DNA of 64,000 bases, from positions 62,001 through 126,000 of the forward strand of contig NZ_FSRH01000008.1 in assembly GCF_900141635.1 (NCBI RefSeq). Reading direction: 5' to 3'. The notes beneath the pieces are model-generated. The model did no database searches. It was not told the DNA's origin and saw only the letters and a list, made by a program, of their open reading frames with translations. The stretch is from Peptoclostridium litorale DSM 5388. Its GTDB lineage: Bacteria; Bacillota; Clostridia; Peptostreptococcales; Peptostreptococcaceae. This document shows, piece after piece, positions 33,001 to 41,721 of this stretch. Every line of letters begins with the position of its first letter. The first letter of the stretch is position 1. The translations under genes were made by a program, and so were the position numbers.

Positions 33001-33325
33001 GTGGCATTTTTGTATCAAAGGATTTTTTTGCATGGGGATTGTCCATAAGGTGAAGCTGCAGAGCAACTATGTGCTTGCAGGAGTACCCCATCCATGAATC
33101 ATATGCGGGGCATGTGCACTCTGCGTCTATCCATGTGCCTCCAAACCCTATATGAACGCACGTGGTGTAGTCTTCACTGCCTGAAACGGTTGCCGCAAAC
33201 GAGCGGGTATTTTCGTTATAGTATATGTCTTTCACTTTTCCGGATTTATAGTATTCAAGCCCGCGTTTGTACACTGCGGCGCTGAATGCGTTTGAACGTA
33301 TTGATTTTTCGGTAAGTCCGAACAT
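30074..33325 (-). CDS. SWIM zinc-finger SNF2-family helicase
   Basis: This is a 1,083-residue protein. I chose the internal ATG at 33325 ([22 protein letters not shown]), where relatives begin. An in-frame start 28 codons upstream (33409) is less likely. A SWIM zinc site ([19 protein letters not shown]) lies near residues 65-85. About 500 residues of SNF2-associated beta-rich region follow, then the two RecA lobes: Walker A '[10 protein letters not shown]', 'DEAQH', 'LTGTPIENS', and the helicase C-lobe '[11 protein letters not shown]', '[40 protein letters not shown]'. These are DNA-translocating ATPases. Cellular partners are unknown. It is intact and stands alone. Confidence 0.9.
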   Translation of the reverse strand: [1083 protein letters not shown]

Positions 33326-33457
33326 TAATTCACTCTCTTTCTGCTGATTTTCTATTTGTATATTGAATAAGTGCTGAGTCAAAAGGCTACTTAATATAAT
33401 TGTATACATACATAGGGGATTGTGTCCACATGAATATGTAAAGGGGAGTTATTTTAC

Positions 33458-33592
33458 AAGCCGCCAGGAACATGGTCGGACGACAGCAGCCTTGCACTTT
33501 GCCTTGCCCAGAGCCTTGTAAACGGATTTGACTATCATGTCATGCCCGAAAGGTTTTGCGATTGGATTACAAAATGGTACTGGACTCCATGA
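33458..33592 (+). pseudogene. fragment of an ADP-ribosylglycohydrolase gene
   Basis: One frame reads 'PPGTWSDDSSLALCLAQSL' followed by a YDxxxxxERFCDW-like segment and 'WYWTP', then stops. This is the N-terminal part of the DraG/ADP-ribosylglycohydrolase family ('G-x-W-S/T-DDS-x-x-AL' metal site, then 'F-x-x-W-x-x-x-GYWTP'). Degraded in-family sequence may continue in another frame ('GLARFGEINGID'). No start or full domain is present, so it is a relic. Confidence 0.65.
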
Positions 33593-33832
33593 ATATGTTG
33601 AGGTATAGCGGGCCTTGCAAGGTTTGGCGAGATAAATGGCATTGATAAACAATCATGATTATAAAATTTTTGAATAAAATGCCAAAGAAGCATTACGTTT
33701 TACAATTGGACAATGAATGTGAGCACAATTAGAATGGAAAAAGGTGAGAATTTTCGTGTATCCATGCAAATATAGGGTATATCGATGAATTTCCATATTA
33801 AAGAGATGCAAGCTCTGATGGGAGGAATGGAT

Positions 33833-34777
33833 TTGGCTAGATACATAATGAAAAGACTGATAATGCTCATTCCGGTTGTTGCCGTGGTCATGGTTATATC
33901 TTTCTTGGTTACTCATATAATGCCCGGAGATCCTGTGAGGATGATGCTGGGCGACTTTGCAAGCGAGGAGCAGGTTGCGGCCATGAAGCATCAGCTTGGA
34001 TATGACAAGCCCATGTTTGCACAGTTTTGGGTATGGCTTTCAAGGATAATAAGGGGAGACCTCGGAGAGTCGCTGTTTTTACACATGCCTGTTTCGAAGG
34101 CGATATTTTCAAGACTTGAGCCTACGTTTTTGCTTGCGTTTTTAGGTGAGAGCATAGGGCTTTTGATAGGAATACCTCTCGGGGTTATAGCCGCTGTAAA
34201 GCACAGGAGCTGGATGGACCAATCTGCAATAGGGGTATCGCTTACCGGGGTTTCGATCCCCAGCTTTTGGCTTTCACTTATGCTCATACTAGTGTTTTCA
34301 GTGAAGCTTCACTGGTTCCCTGTTCAGGGGTATGAACCGCTTTCGCAGGCGGGGCTCGGAACGTTTAAATACCTTGTGCTTCCTGCAGTCACGCTTGGAT
34401 TCATGCAGGGAGGAATAATCGCCAGAATGACCAGAAGCGCCATGCTTGACGTTTTGAGGCAGGACTACATAAGGACAGCAAGGGCGAAGGGGCTTGCGGA
34501 GAGCTTTGTAATCGCAAGGCACGCACTTAAAAACGCCATGATACCTGTTGTGACTGTAATAGGCTTTAGCATGGCTGTGCTGCTTGGAGGAACATGGGTT
34601 GTGGAGACCGTATTTAACATACCGGGAACAGGGGCGCTTGCCATAAGCTCCATAATGAAAAGGGACTACCCTGTAATACAGGGGAGCATGATATTTACGG
34701 CTCTTGTATATGTAATTGTAAACATAGTGGTGGACATAAGCTATGCATTCTTGAACCCTAAGGTCAAATACAGATAA
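33833..34777 (+). CDS. peptide/nickel-type ABC transporter permease (DppB-like)
   Basis: This is a 314-residue inner-membrane subunit. A TTG start is preferred because GGGAGGA lies six bases upstream and the protein then begins ARYIMKRLIMLIPVVAVVMV, as relatives do. The ATG at 33827 is the alternative. The typical 'MPGDPVRMMLG' loop, six membrane segments and the EAA-like cytoplasmic loop 'LRQDYIRTARAKGLAESFVIARHALKNAMIPVVT' are present. It opens a six-gene importer cluster. The substrate cannot be told from sequence. Confidence 0.92.
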   Translation: MARYIMKRLIMLIPVVAVVMVISFLVTHIMPGDPVRMMLGDFASEEQVAAMKHQLGYDKPMFAQFWVWLSRIIRGDLGESLFLHMPVSKAIFSRLEPTFLLAFLGESIGLLIGIPLGVIAAVKHRSWMDQSAIGVSLTGVSIPSFWLSLMLILVFSVKLHWFPVQGYEPLSQAGLGTFKYLVLPAVTLGFMQGGIIARMTRSAMLDVLRQDYIRTARAKGLAESFVIARHALKNAMIPVVTVIGFSMAVLLGGTWVVETVFNIPGTGALAISSIMKRDYPVIQGSMIFTALVYVIVNIVVDISYAFLNPKVKYR

Positions 34778-34789
34778 GGAGGAGAGCCT

Positions 34790-35638
34790 GTGAGTGGAAA
34801 TAGGCAAAAAATGAAAAAGTTTTTAAATATGGTAAAATCACACCCTTATATAATGATTGGCGGAAGCCTTATTTTAGTGATGGTTTTGGCTGCTTTGGCG
34901 GCCCCGATTCTTACAAGCTTTGATCCGCTTGAAGTCAGCGGAAAGGACAGGCTACTTGCACCTTCGTCTGCCCATGTCATGGGAACTGACCACTTTGGAA
35001 GGGATGTAATGAGCAGGCTGCTTTACGGAGCGAGGGTTTCTATAGAGGTCGGGCTTTCCGTTGTGGTGCTGAGCACTCTGATGGGAGGAATAATAGGGCT
35101 TATAGCGGGATACTACAAGAAATTCGACAATGTGGTAATGAGAATACTAGACGGATTCATGGCATTTCCAGGGATAATAATAGCTATAATGCTTGCGGCC
35201 ATATGGGGCGCAGGAAAACTCAACATAATACTTGCGCTTTCATTTGCATATTTTCCGCCTATGGCGAGGGTTGTAAGAAGCTGCGTGATTTCCGTAAAGG
35301 AATGGGAGTGCGTTGAATCAGCAAAGGCGGCAGGAGCGAAGGACGGACATATAATTTCAAAATACATACTGCTCAATTCACTTTCGCCAATAATAGTCCA
35401 GGCCACATTCAGCTTTGCAGTGGCTATACTTGACGAGGCGGCGCTAAGCTTTTTGGGCGTTGGCATAGAGCCTCCGTACCCGAGCTGGGGAGGAATGATC
35501 ACGGAAGGAAGGGCATTCATGGCAATAGCCCCATGGGAGATGGTATTTCCGGGGCTTGCAATAGTAATAACTGTGCTTGGCCTCAACCTTTTGGGAGACG
35601 GGCTCAGGGATCTTCTCGATCCAAGGCTCAAGGCATAG
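34790..35638 (+). CDS. peptide/nickel-type ABC transporter permease (DppC-like)
   Basis: This 282-residue permease starts at GTG with AAGGAGGAGAG upstream. An N-terminal membrane helix (YIMIGGSLILVMVLAALAAPIL) is followed by 'HVMGTDHFGRDVMSRLLYGARVSIEVGLSVV', the standard DppC signature, and the coupling loop 'KEWECVESAKAAGAKDGHIISKYILLNSLSPIIVQATF'. It ends 'GDGLRDLLDPRLKA'. It pairs with the preceding permease. Confidence 0.92.
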   Translation: MSGNRQKMKKFLNMVKSHPYIMIGGSLILVMVLAALAAPILTSFDPLEVSGKDRLLAPSSAHVMGTDHFGRDVMSRLLYGARVSIEVGLSVVVLSTLMGGIIGLIAGYYKKFDNVVMRILDGFMAFPGIIIAIMLAAIWGAGKLNIILALSFAYFPPMARVVRSCVISVKEWECVESAKAAGAKDGHIISKYILLNSLSPIIVQATFSFAVAILDEAALSFLGVGIEPPYPSWGGMITEGRAFMAIAPWEMVFPGLAIVITVLGLNLLGDGLRDLLDPRLKA

Positions 35639-35669
35639 TGAATATGACAGTTGAAATAGGGTGATTCAT

Positions 35670-35867
35670 TTGGAAAATATTAAAGCTTGTTTTAATAGGG
35701 ATGATAAAAAATCGCACAGATGTGAATTTGACGGGATGGAAGGCCTCGGAGCGAAAGATATCGCAGCACTTGTGGCGGCCTCGTTTTCGGTGATAGCGCC
35801 GTTTATGCTGTGCTGCATGCTTGCCGCAGGAACGGTGTTAATGCTTATGAGCTTCTTGGTTTTATAG
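35670..35867 (+). CDS. small membrane protein inside the transporter operon
   Basis: This is a 65-residue protein from a TTG with AGGGTGA upstream (an in-frame GTG at 35661 is also possible). It has a charged N-terminal half with a Cys (KACFNRDDKKSHRCEFDG) and one or two C-terminal hydrophobic segments (DIAALVAASFSVIAPFMLCCMLAAGTVLMLMSFLVL) with a CC pair. It sits between the permease and ATPase genes with short gaps, so it is co-transcribed. I know no family. A small transporter subunit or regulator is possible. Confidence 0.55.
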   Translation: MENIKACFNRDDKKSHRCEFDGMEGLGAKDIAALVAASFSVIAPFMLCCMLAAGTVLMLMSFLVL

Positions 35868-35902
35868 GTTAAGGGCAAAGGTGCTGTAAAGGAGCTGAGA
35901 TT

Positions 35903-36892
35903 ATGGAAAAGCTTTTAGACGTTAAGGATTTGAGGACATATTTTTATACAAGTGAAGGAAAAGTTCCGGCTGTGGACGGTGTGAGCTTTAGCGTTGGAAA
36001 AGGCGAGACAGTCGCAATAGTCGGGGAGTCGGGAAGCGGAAAGAGTATAACGGCTCTTAGCATACTTGGCTGCGTGCCGTCACCTCCAGGCAGAATAGAG
36101 TCGGGGGAGATAGTTTTCGAAGGTAAAAACCTTCTTGAAAAGTCTAAAAAGGACATGAGAAAGATAAGGGGAAACGAAATATCAATGATATTCCAAGAGC
36201 CCATGACCTCACTGAATCCCGTGTATACTGTGGGAAGGCAGCTCAGCGAGGTGTTCGAGATACATCACGGAATGAATAGAAAAGAGGGGTTTAAAAAGGC
36301 AGAAGAGCTTCTCGAAATGGTAGGAATCCCTTCACCGCAGGAAAGAGTGAAGCAGTACCCCCATCAGATGTCGGGAGGAATGAGGCAGAGGGTCATGATA
36401 GCGATGGCGCTTGCATGCAATCCAAAGCTGATAATAGCTGACGAGCCCACGACGGCGCTTGACGTCACAATACAGGCCCAGATACTGGAGCTTATGAAGG
36501 ACATGAAAAGGGAGACTAAAGCGTCAATACTCATTATAACGCACGATCTTGGAGTGGTGGCTGAAATGGCTGAAAGGGTCATAGTAATGTATGCCGGAAA
36601 GGTTATAGAGTCTGCCACGGTAAGGGAGATATTCAAAAATCCAAAGCACCCTTACACAATGGGGCTGCTTTCTTCAATGCCTTCCATGGATGCAAAGAGA
36701 GAACGGCTTACTACAATAGAAGGCTCGGTTCCAAGGCCCACTGAGTTTCCAAAGGGCTGCAGGTTCAATCCGAGATGCAATTTTGCAAGGGAAGTGTGCC
36801 AAAATTATGAGCCTCCTTTAAGGGATGCCGGCGAAAGGTGCATTAGCTGCTGGATGGGAACACAGGAGTATCTGGAAGAGGTGACAGCTTAA
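35903..36892 (+). CDS. peptide ABC transporter ATPase (DppD/OppD-like)
   Basis: This 329-residue ATPase has Walker A 'GESGSGKS', Q-loop 'FQEPMTSLNP', signature 'MSGGMRQRV', Walker B 'LIIADEPTTALD' and H-loop 'ITHDLG'. Its C-terminal oligopeptide domain carries the cysteine cluster (GCRFNPRCNFAREVC). It works as a heterodimer with the next gene product, whose ATG overlaps its stop by one base (TAATG). Confidence 0.94.
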   Translation: MEKLLDVKDLRTYFYTSEGKVPAVDGVSFSVGKGETVAIVGESGSGKSITALSILGCVPSPPGRIESGEIVFEGKNLLEKSKKDMRKIRGNEISMIFQEPMTSLNPVYTVGRQLSEVFEIHHGMNRKEGFKKAEELLEMVGIPSPQERVKQYPHQMSGGMRQRVMIAMALACNPKLIIADEPTTALDVTIQAQILELMKDMKRETKASILIITHDLGVVAEMAERVIVMYAGKVIESATVREIFKNPKHPYTMGLLSSMPSMDAKRERLTTIEGSVPRPTEFPKGCRFNPRCNFAREVCQNYEPPLRDAGERCISCWMGTQEYLEEVTA

Positions 36893-37881
36893 TGAGTTTT
36901 GTTGAAGGAAATGAAGCCCTCATAAGGGTGGAAGAGATATATAAGCATTTTTCTGCTTCAGAAGGCTTTTTTTTCAAGGATGAAAAGAAGGTTAAGGCTG
37001 TTGACGGAGTGAGCTTTGACGTCAAAAAAGGGGAGGCCCTTGGAATAGTGGGCGAGTCGGGATGCGGCAAGTCCACCCTGGGAAGGGTCCTTTTAAGGCT
37101 TCTAGAGGCCGACGGAGGAAAGGTGATTTTTAAGGGGGAGGACATGCTGTCTCTTTCTGATTCTGAGATGAGAAAGAGGAGAAAGGACATGCAGATAGTG
37201 TTTCAGGACCCATTTGCATCGCTCAATCCGAGAATGAAAGTGGGGGAGCTCATAGCCGAGCCCTTAAAGATTCATGGGGTAAAGGATGCAAATGAGGTAA
37301 ACAGAAGGGTTCTTGAAATAACAAAGCTTGTGGGGCTCAATGATTACCACCTTAAAAAATACCCCCATGAGTTTTCAGGCGGGCAGAGGCAGAGGATATG
37401 CATAGCCAGGGCCCTGATACTGAGGCCTGAGTTCGTAATATGCGACGAGGCAGTTTCGGCGCTTGACGTTTCGATACAAAGCCAGATAATAAATCTTTTA
37501 AAGGATCTCAAGGACGAGCTGGGCCTGACATACATGTTCATATCGCACGACCTTTCTGTTGTAAGACACATAAGCGACAGGGTCGGGGTGATGTATCTGG
37601 GAAAGATGGTAGAGCTGGCACCGGCCGAGAGCCTATTCGAAAATCCGAGACACCCTTACACCAAGGCGCTTATTTCGGCAATACCCGTTCCGGACCCGGA
37701 TGTCAAAAAGGATAGGATAATACTAAAAGGAGATGTCCCAAACCCTATGGACATTCCAAAGGGTTGCAGCTTCCACACTAGATGCCATTACGCAAATGAC
37801 ATATGCAAAAGGGAAGAGCCGGGGCTTGAAGAGGGAGCAGGTGGGCATTTCACGGCATGCCATTTCTCGGGAAATTTTTAA
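36892..37881 (+). CDS. peptide ABC transporter ATPase (DppF/OppF-like)
   Basis: This 329-residue ATPase has Walker A 'GESGCGKST', 'FQDPFASLNPRMKVG', signature 'FSGGQRQRICIARAL', Walker B 'FVICDEAVSALDVS' and 'ISHDLSVVRHISDRVGVMYLG', plus a C-terminal cysteine cluster (GCSFHTRCHYANDIC). It is coupled to the upstream ATPase gene. The 114-base gap to the binding-protein gene shows no terminator. Confidence 0.94.
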   Translation: MSFVEGNEALIRVEEIYKHFSASEGFFFKDEKKVKAVDGVSFDVKKGEALGIVGESGCGKSTLGRVLLRLLEADGGKVIFKGEDMLSLSDSEMRKRRKDMQIVFQDPFASLNPRMKVGELIAEPLKIHGVKDANEVNRRVLEITKLVGLNDYHLKKYPHEFSGGQRQRICIARALILRPEFVICDEAVSALDVSIQSQIINLLKDLKDELGLTYMFISHDLSVVRHISDRVGVMYLGKMVELAPAESLFENPRHPYTKALISAIPVPDPDVKKDRIILKGDVPNPMDIPKGCSFHTRCHYANDICKREEPGLEEGAGGHFTACHFSGNF

Positions 37882-37995
37882 TGAATGCTGCCATGTGCAG
37901 CCGCTGAAGAGTTTGAACATCCTGTGCACTTTTACATACTGCAAACCCCATACTGCACACGGGATTCAAAATATAATATATATTAGGAGGAAAAA

Positions 37996-39621
37996 ATGAA
38001 AAAGGCAAACAGGAAAATTAAAGCAATAATAAGTCTTATACTTGTTACAATGCTAAGCATGATGTTTACGGCTTGCTCTTCTCAGGAAGATGCAAAGCCT
38101 CAGGAAAAGGCGGAAGGGGCAGACAGCAAGTTCGGCGGAACCATAACGGTTGCCCAGAAGATGACTCCGCCTCACCTTGACAGCGACAAGTCTACTGACT
38201 GGGCTATATCTTCTATAATGAACCACGTTTACGAGGGACTTTTCGAGTTCGATGCTAATTTCGAGCCTCAGCCCCACCTGGCTGCAAGCTATGAGATAAC
38301 AGACGGCGGAAAGGTTTACGACGTAAAGCTTAGGGAGGAAGTTCTTTTCCACAACGGAAAGGAAATGACTTCTGAGGACGTAGAGGCCTCATTCAACAGA
38401 TGGATAAAGAACAACGATGCAGGAAACATGGTGGCTCCATACTTCGACAAGCTTGAAGTTGTGGGACCGTACGAAGTGAAGTTCATGTTCAAAGAGCCTT
38501 ACGCTCCATTCATAAGCGTTTTGGGATCCCACGTTTCTAACCAAAAGCTTGTCATAAGGCCTAAAGAGCTTGTTGAAAAATTTGGAGACAATATAATGGA
38601 CGAGCACATAGGAACAGGACCTTACAAATTCGTAGAGTGGGTTCCAGACCAGCAGGTTGTGCTTGAAAGATTCGATGACTATGTAGCAAGCGAAAAGCCG
38701 GCATCGGGACTTGCAGGGGAAAGAATTGCATACGCAGACAAGATAGTTATAAAATCGGTGCCAGAGCAGTCTACAAGACTTGCGGGAGTTCAAACTGGTG
38801 AGTTCCAGTTCGCGGAGGAGATACCTCAGGACCAGTACGAAATAGTTGAAAGCGATCCAAACGCTGAGCCTGTAATAGTAACTCCAGACGGAATGGAAAT
38901 GGTTATAATAAACTGCGGAGCGGCGCCTTTCAACAACATAAATGCAAGAAGAGCGCTTGCGTCGGCCATAGACATGGAAGAGCTTGGAAGGATGATGATA
39001 GGAAACGAGAACTTCTGGAATGTAGACGGATGCATATATCCTAAGGGAACAGTATGGTATCAGGAAAACTCTGGAAAAGGAGTTTACAACAACTACGATC
39101 CGGCAAAAGCGAAAGAGCTTCTTAAGGAGGCCGGATACGACGGAACTCCTATAGTAATAGTGAGCGGACAGGACGACAAGGTTGAAAAGCAGGGAGCAAT
39201 AGCGCTTAAGGGAATGCTTGAAAAGGCAGGATTCAACGTTGAGCTTCAGCTTTTCGACAGGCCTACAGTTGTTGAAAAGCGTTCCAAGAAAGAGGGATGG
39301 AACCTTCACCTTTCATACTTCTACATGGCATGCCCGGATCCACAGGTTGAAGGAGCATGGACTGGAACTAACGCCTGGATTTCAAACTGGGACGACGAAG
39401 ATTCTCGTGCAATGGATGAGATATTCGCAAGAATGATGAAAGAGACAGACAAAGACAAGAGATTCGAAATAGTTAAGGAGTTCTACGATAAGACTTGGGA
39501 GACTCTTCCTTATATAAAAACTGTAGAGTACAGCAGAATGCACATATCAAACAGTGAGCTCAAGGGATACGCAAACTCTTGCCAGCCGTTCTTCTGGAAC
39601 ACATGGATTGAAGAGGAATAA
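37996..39621 (+). CDS. peptide-binding lipoprotein, SBP family 5
   Basis: This 541-residue extracellular solute-binding protein has a lipoprotein signal (LILVTMLSMMFTACSS, lipobox Cys at 27). Family-5 markers include 'GGTITVAQKMTPPHLDSDKS', 'NHVYEGLFEFDANFEPQPHLAASYEI', 'VYDVKLREEVLFHNGKEMTSEDV' and 'ARRALASAIDMEELGRMM'. The ribosome site is AGGAGG. Its codon choice is strongly biased, which suggests high expression. As the last gene of the cluster it probably has the highest transcript level. Confidence 0.92.
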   Translation: MKKANRKIKAIISLILVTMLSMMFTACSSQEDAKPQEKAEGADSKFGGTITVAQKMTPPHLDSDKSTDWAISSIMNHVYEGLFEFDANFEPQPHLAASYEITDGGKVYDVKLREEVLFHNGKEMTSEDVEASFNRWIKNNDAGNMVAPYFDKLEVVGPYEVKFMFKEPYAPFISVLGSHVSNQKLVIRPKELVEKFGDNIMDEHIGTGPYKFVEWVPDQQVVLERFDDYVASEKPASGLAGERIAYADKIVIKSVPEQSTRLAGVQTGEFQFAEEIPQDQYEIVESDPNAEPVIVTPDGMEMVIINCGAAPFNNINARRALASAIDMEELGRMMIGNENFWNVDGCIYPKGTVWYQENSGKGVYNNYDPAKAKELLKEAGYDGTPIVIVSGQDDKVEKQGAIALKGMLEKAGFNVELQLFDRPTVVEKRSKKEGWNLHLSYFYMACPDPQVEGAWTGTNAWISNWDDEDSRAMDEIFARMMKETDKDKRFEIVKEFYDKTWETLPYIKTVEYSRMHISNSELKGYANSCQPFFWNTWIEEE

Positions 39622-39653
39622 CACTGACTGGCATACGAGATAATACTATAAGG

Positions 39654-39684
39654 GGGAATCGCTTTTACACGGCGGTTCCCTTAA
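39654..39684 (+). terminator. terminator-like hairpin after the binding lipoprotein
   Basis: GGGAATCGC pairs with GCGGTTCCC (one G-U) around TTTTACACG and is followed by TTAAAATC. The T tract is short, so the call is moderate. Confidence 0.6.
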
Positions 39685-39795
39685 AATCTGTTTAAATTGC
39701 ACATGATAGGTGTGTGAAGTGTTAGCCGAATGACTCATACCATGCACATGCTTTTTGTGAATTTATATAGCCATTTTAAAAGGGGGATTTATATT

Positions 39796-40617
39796 ATGGA
39801 AAGGGAAAAATACATAGAGGCTGTCAAAAGGGCGAACTGTGTTTTGGACCTCAAAAGAAGAATAGTGGGAGTCAGATTTCTTTTTTCAAAAGAGGAATTC
39901 GAGCAGGCGAAAGCTGAGATTCCAAAGGGGAAAATGCCCTACTGTAAAATGATAAACCGTGTAATGGACGGAGAAGGCATGAAGGTGGATTTTGACAATT
40001 TCGGATGCTTTGCCGCGGCCAGAGTGCTTGGAATAGTGGAATTGGACGACTGGTATGTTTCAGGCCACTACTACGGTAGATGCGGGTTATATCAGGACAT
40101 GCCCACTGCAAAGGAGGTCACAGGCAATATATCAAACTGCAACCACAAGGCATACGGACTTGAAATAATGCCGCTTGAGGAGTTCGAAGACGAGCCCCAA
40201 ATAGTGATCATAGCTACAAACACATTCAATTCAATGAGATTCATACAGGGCCATGCATACAAGTACGGCACGCACAGGGGATACAAGTTCATGGCAAACC
40301 AGGCAATGTGCGCCGAGTGCACAGCCCACCCGTACCAGACAAACGATATTAACATATCCCTTCTGTGCGTTGGAACCCGAAAAAGCGGTTTTAACGAAGA
40401 CGAGCTGGGAATTGGAATACCTCTTACAAAATTCGTGGAGATGGTTGACGGGTTGTGTAAGACTGTTACTCCGGCCGAACCGAATAGGACAAAAAAGGTG
40501 ATAGAGGAAAAGCTGAATGCCAGCGGGATTTCAGATGTCGAGATAATATACAACAAGAACTACGGCGATGGAATGCACAAGTATGATTTTGCACATTTCA
40601 AAAAAAGAGAAGAATAA
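39796..40617 (+). CDS. DUF169 family protein
   Basis: This 273-residue protein starts at the ATG after AGGGGGATT. DUF169 features include 'RIVGVRFLFSKEEFEQA', 'MPYCKMINRVMDGEGMKVDFDNFGCFAAARVLGI', 'GRCGLYQDMPTAKEV' and 'MANQAMCAECTAHPYQTNDINISLLCVGTR'. Several conserved cysteines (PYC, GC, RC, CAEC) suggest metal or cofactor binding. The family is common in anaerobes, and no activity is firmly established. It stands between the peptide importer and a YitT-like gene. Confidence 0.8.
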   Translation: MEREKYIEAVKRANCVLDLKRRIVGVRFLFSKEEFEQAKAEIPKGKMPYCKMINRVMDGEGMKVDFDNFGCFAAARVLGIVELDDWYVSGHYYGRCGLYQDMPTAKEVTGNISNCNHKAYGLEIMPLEEFEDEPQIVIIATNTFNSMRFIQGHAYKYGTHRGYKFMANQAMCAECTAHPYQTNDINISLLCVGTRKSGFNEDELGIGIPLTKFVEMVDGLCKTVTPAEPNRTKKVIEEKLNASGISDVEIIYNKNYGDGMHKYDFAHFKKREE

Positions 40618-40650
40618 TTAAAAACTTAATAGGGATAGAGGTATGAAATA

Positions 40651-41523
40651 ATGAAAGACAACATAAAGGAACTCGGGCTACTTGTGCTTTCTGCGTTTTT
40701 GCTCGCAGCAGGGGTGTATTATTTCCTGGCGCCAAACGAGATAGCAGCTGGAGGGACAACCGGAATAGCCATAATAATAACCAACTATTTTCCAAACGCC
40801 AACATAGGGATACTCATGATGATAATGGACGTCATACTGTACAGCGTGGGATTCCTGCTGATAGGTCCTGTGTTTGGAATAAAGACTATGTTTTGCAGTT
40901 TCACAACGTCGTTCTTTGTGTTCATTATGCAAAAATATTTTCCGATATCGACGCCCATCAGCAGCGACATACTCGTGCAGCTGATATTTGGGATATGCAT
41001 GTGCGGCATTGGAATGGCGATTGCATTTGACAGGGAGGCTTCAACAGGGGGCCTAGACATAGCGGTAAAGATAATAAACAAGTTCTTCAAAGTGAAAATG
41101 GCTCATGCCGTTTTTATGGTTGACACTTTTATAATACTTGGAGCGGTGACGGCATTTGGGATAGAAAAAGGCCTTTATGCGCTGCTTGGGGTGTTCATGC
41201 TCTGCGTGACCATAAACATCATAATGGAAAAGCTCAGGCTGTACCAGCAGGTCATACTCAGCAGCAGCAAAGTAGAAGCGGCGAGGGATTATATAGCAAA
41301 CGTGCTTGGCGGAAAGGTTTCGATATACTATGCCAAGGATGGATGCTCGGACTGTGAAAACGCCATAATAATGGCTGTGCTAAAAAGCAGGGACTTTTTA
41401 GAGCTTAAAAACTACATGAGCTCAATAGATCCGGACTCCTTCATAACAGCCCACAACATAAACGAAGTGTGCGGGAACGCGTATTTGGGAGCTGGAAACA
41501 TGGGGGAAAGAAAGACTGCGTAA
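40651..41523 (+). CDS. YitT-family membrane protein (DUF161/DUF2179)
   Basis: This 290-residue protein has five to six membrane segments in the first 190 residues ('LGLLVLSAFLLAAGVYYFLAPNEIAAGGTTGIAIII', 'GMAIAFDREASTGGLDIAVKII') typical of YitT. A C-terminal soluble DUF2179 domain follows ('YQQVILSSSKVEAARDYIANVLGGKVSIYYAKDG', 'AIIMAVLKSRDFLELKNYMSSIDPDSFITAHNINEVCG'). Transport function is unproven for the family. It begins 33 bases after the DUF169 gene. Confidence 0.85.
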   Translation: MKDNIKELGLLVLSAFLLAAGVYYFLAPNEIAAGGTTGIAIIITNYFPNANIGILMMIMDVILYSVGFLLIGPVFGIKTMFCSFTTSFFVFIMQKYFPISTPISSDILVQLIFGICMCGIGMAIAFDREASTGGLDIAVKIINKFFKVKMAHAVFMVDTFIILGAVTAFGIEKGLYALLGVFMLCVTINIIMEKLRLYQQVILSSSKVEAARDYIANVLGGKVSIYYAKDGCSDCENAIIMAVLKSRDFLELKNYMSSIDPDSFITAHNINEVCGNAYLGAGNMGERKTA

Positions 41524-41685
41524 ATAAAGCCGAAATCAATACACCATATTATAAAAGCGAAGCGCCTAATAGGTGGCTTCCAGAGGTTATAAGCAAAAAA
41601 TGAGAATATGCATAATAAATGGTGTATTCTCCGAAAAGTGGTATAATAAATAGCAATTTCGTGGATTTCAAGCTATGAATTTAGA

Positions 41686-41721
41686 AAATAAAAAAGGACA
41701 TGAAATTTATATTCATGTCCT
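41686..41721 (-). terminator. terminator of the cold-shock gene
   Basis: On the minus strand AGGACATGAA pairs with TTCATGTCCT around TATAAA-like loop bases and runs into TTTTTTATTTT. It follows the cold-shock gene stop by 17 bases. Confidence 0.85.

Noticed and set aside
24775-33429. GTGGACACAAT at 26,274, its inverse at 33,419 and a near copy at 24,775, suggesting ends of a transposable element
   Set aside because: Eleven-base matches are expected by chance in a window of this size, no transposase lies between them and no target duplication is visible.
41540-41630. Inverted repeat AATACACCAT/ATGGTGTATT, 65 bases apart, after the YitT-like gene
   Set aside because: Short arms, imperfect surroundings and no second copy in the window; not enough to call a MITE.
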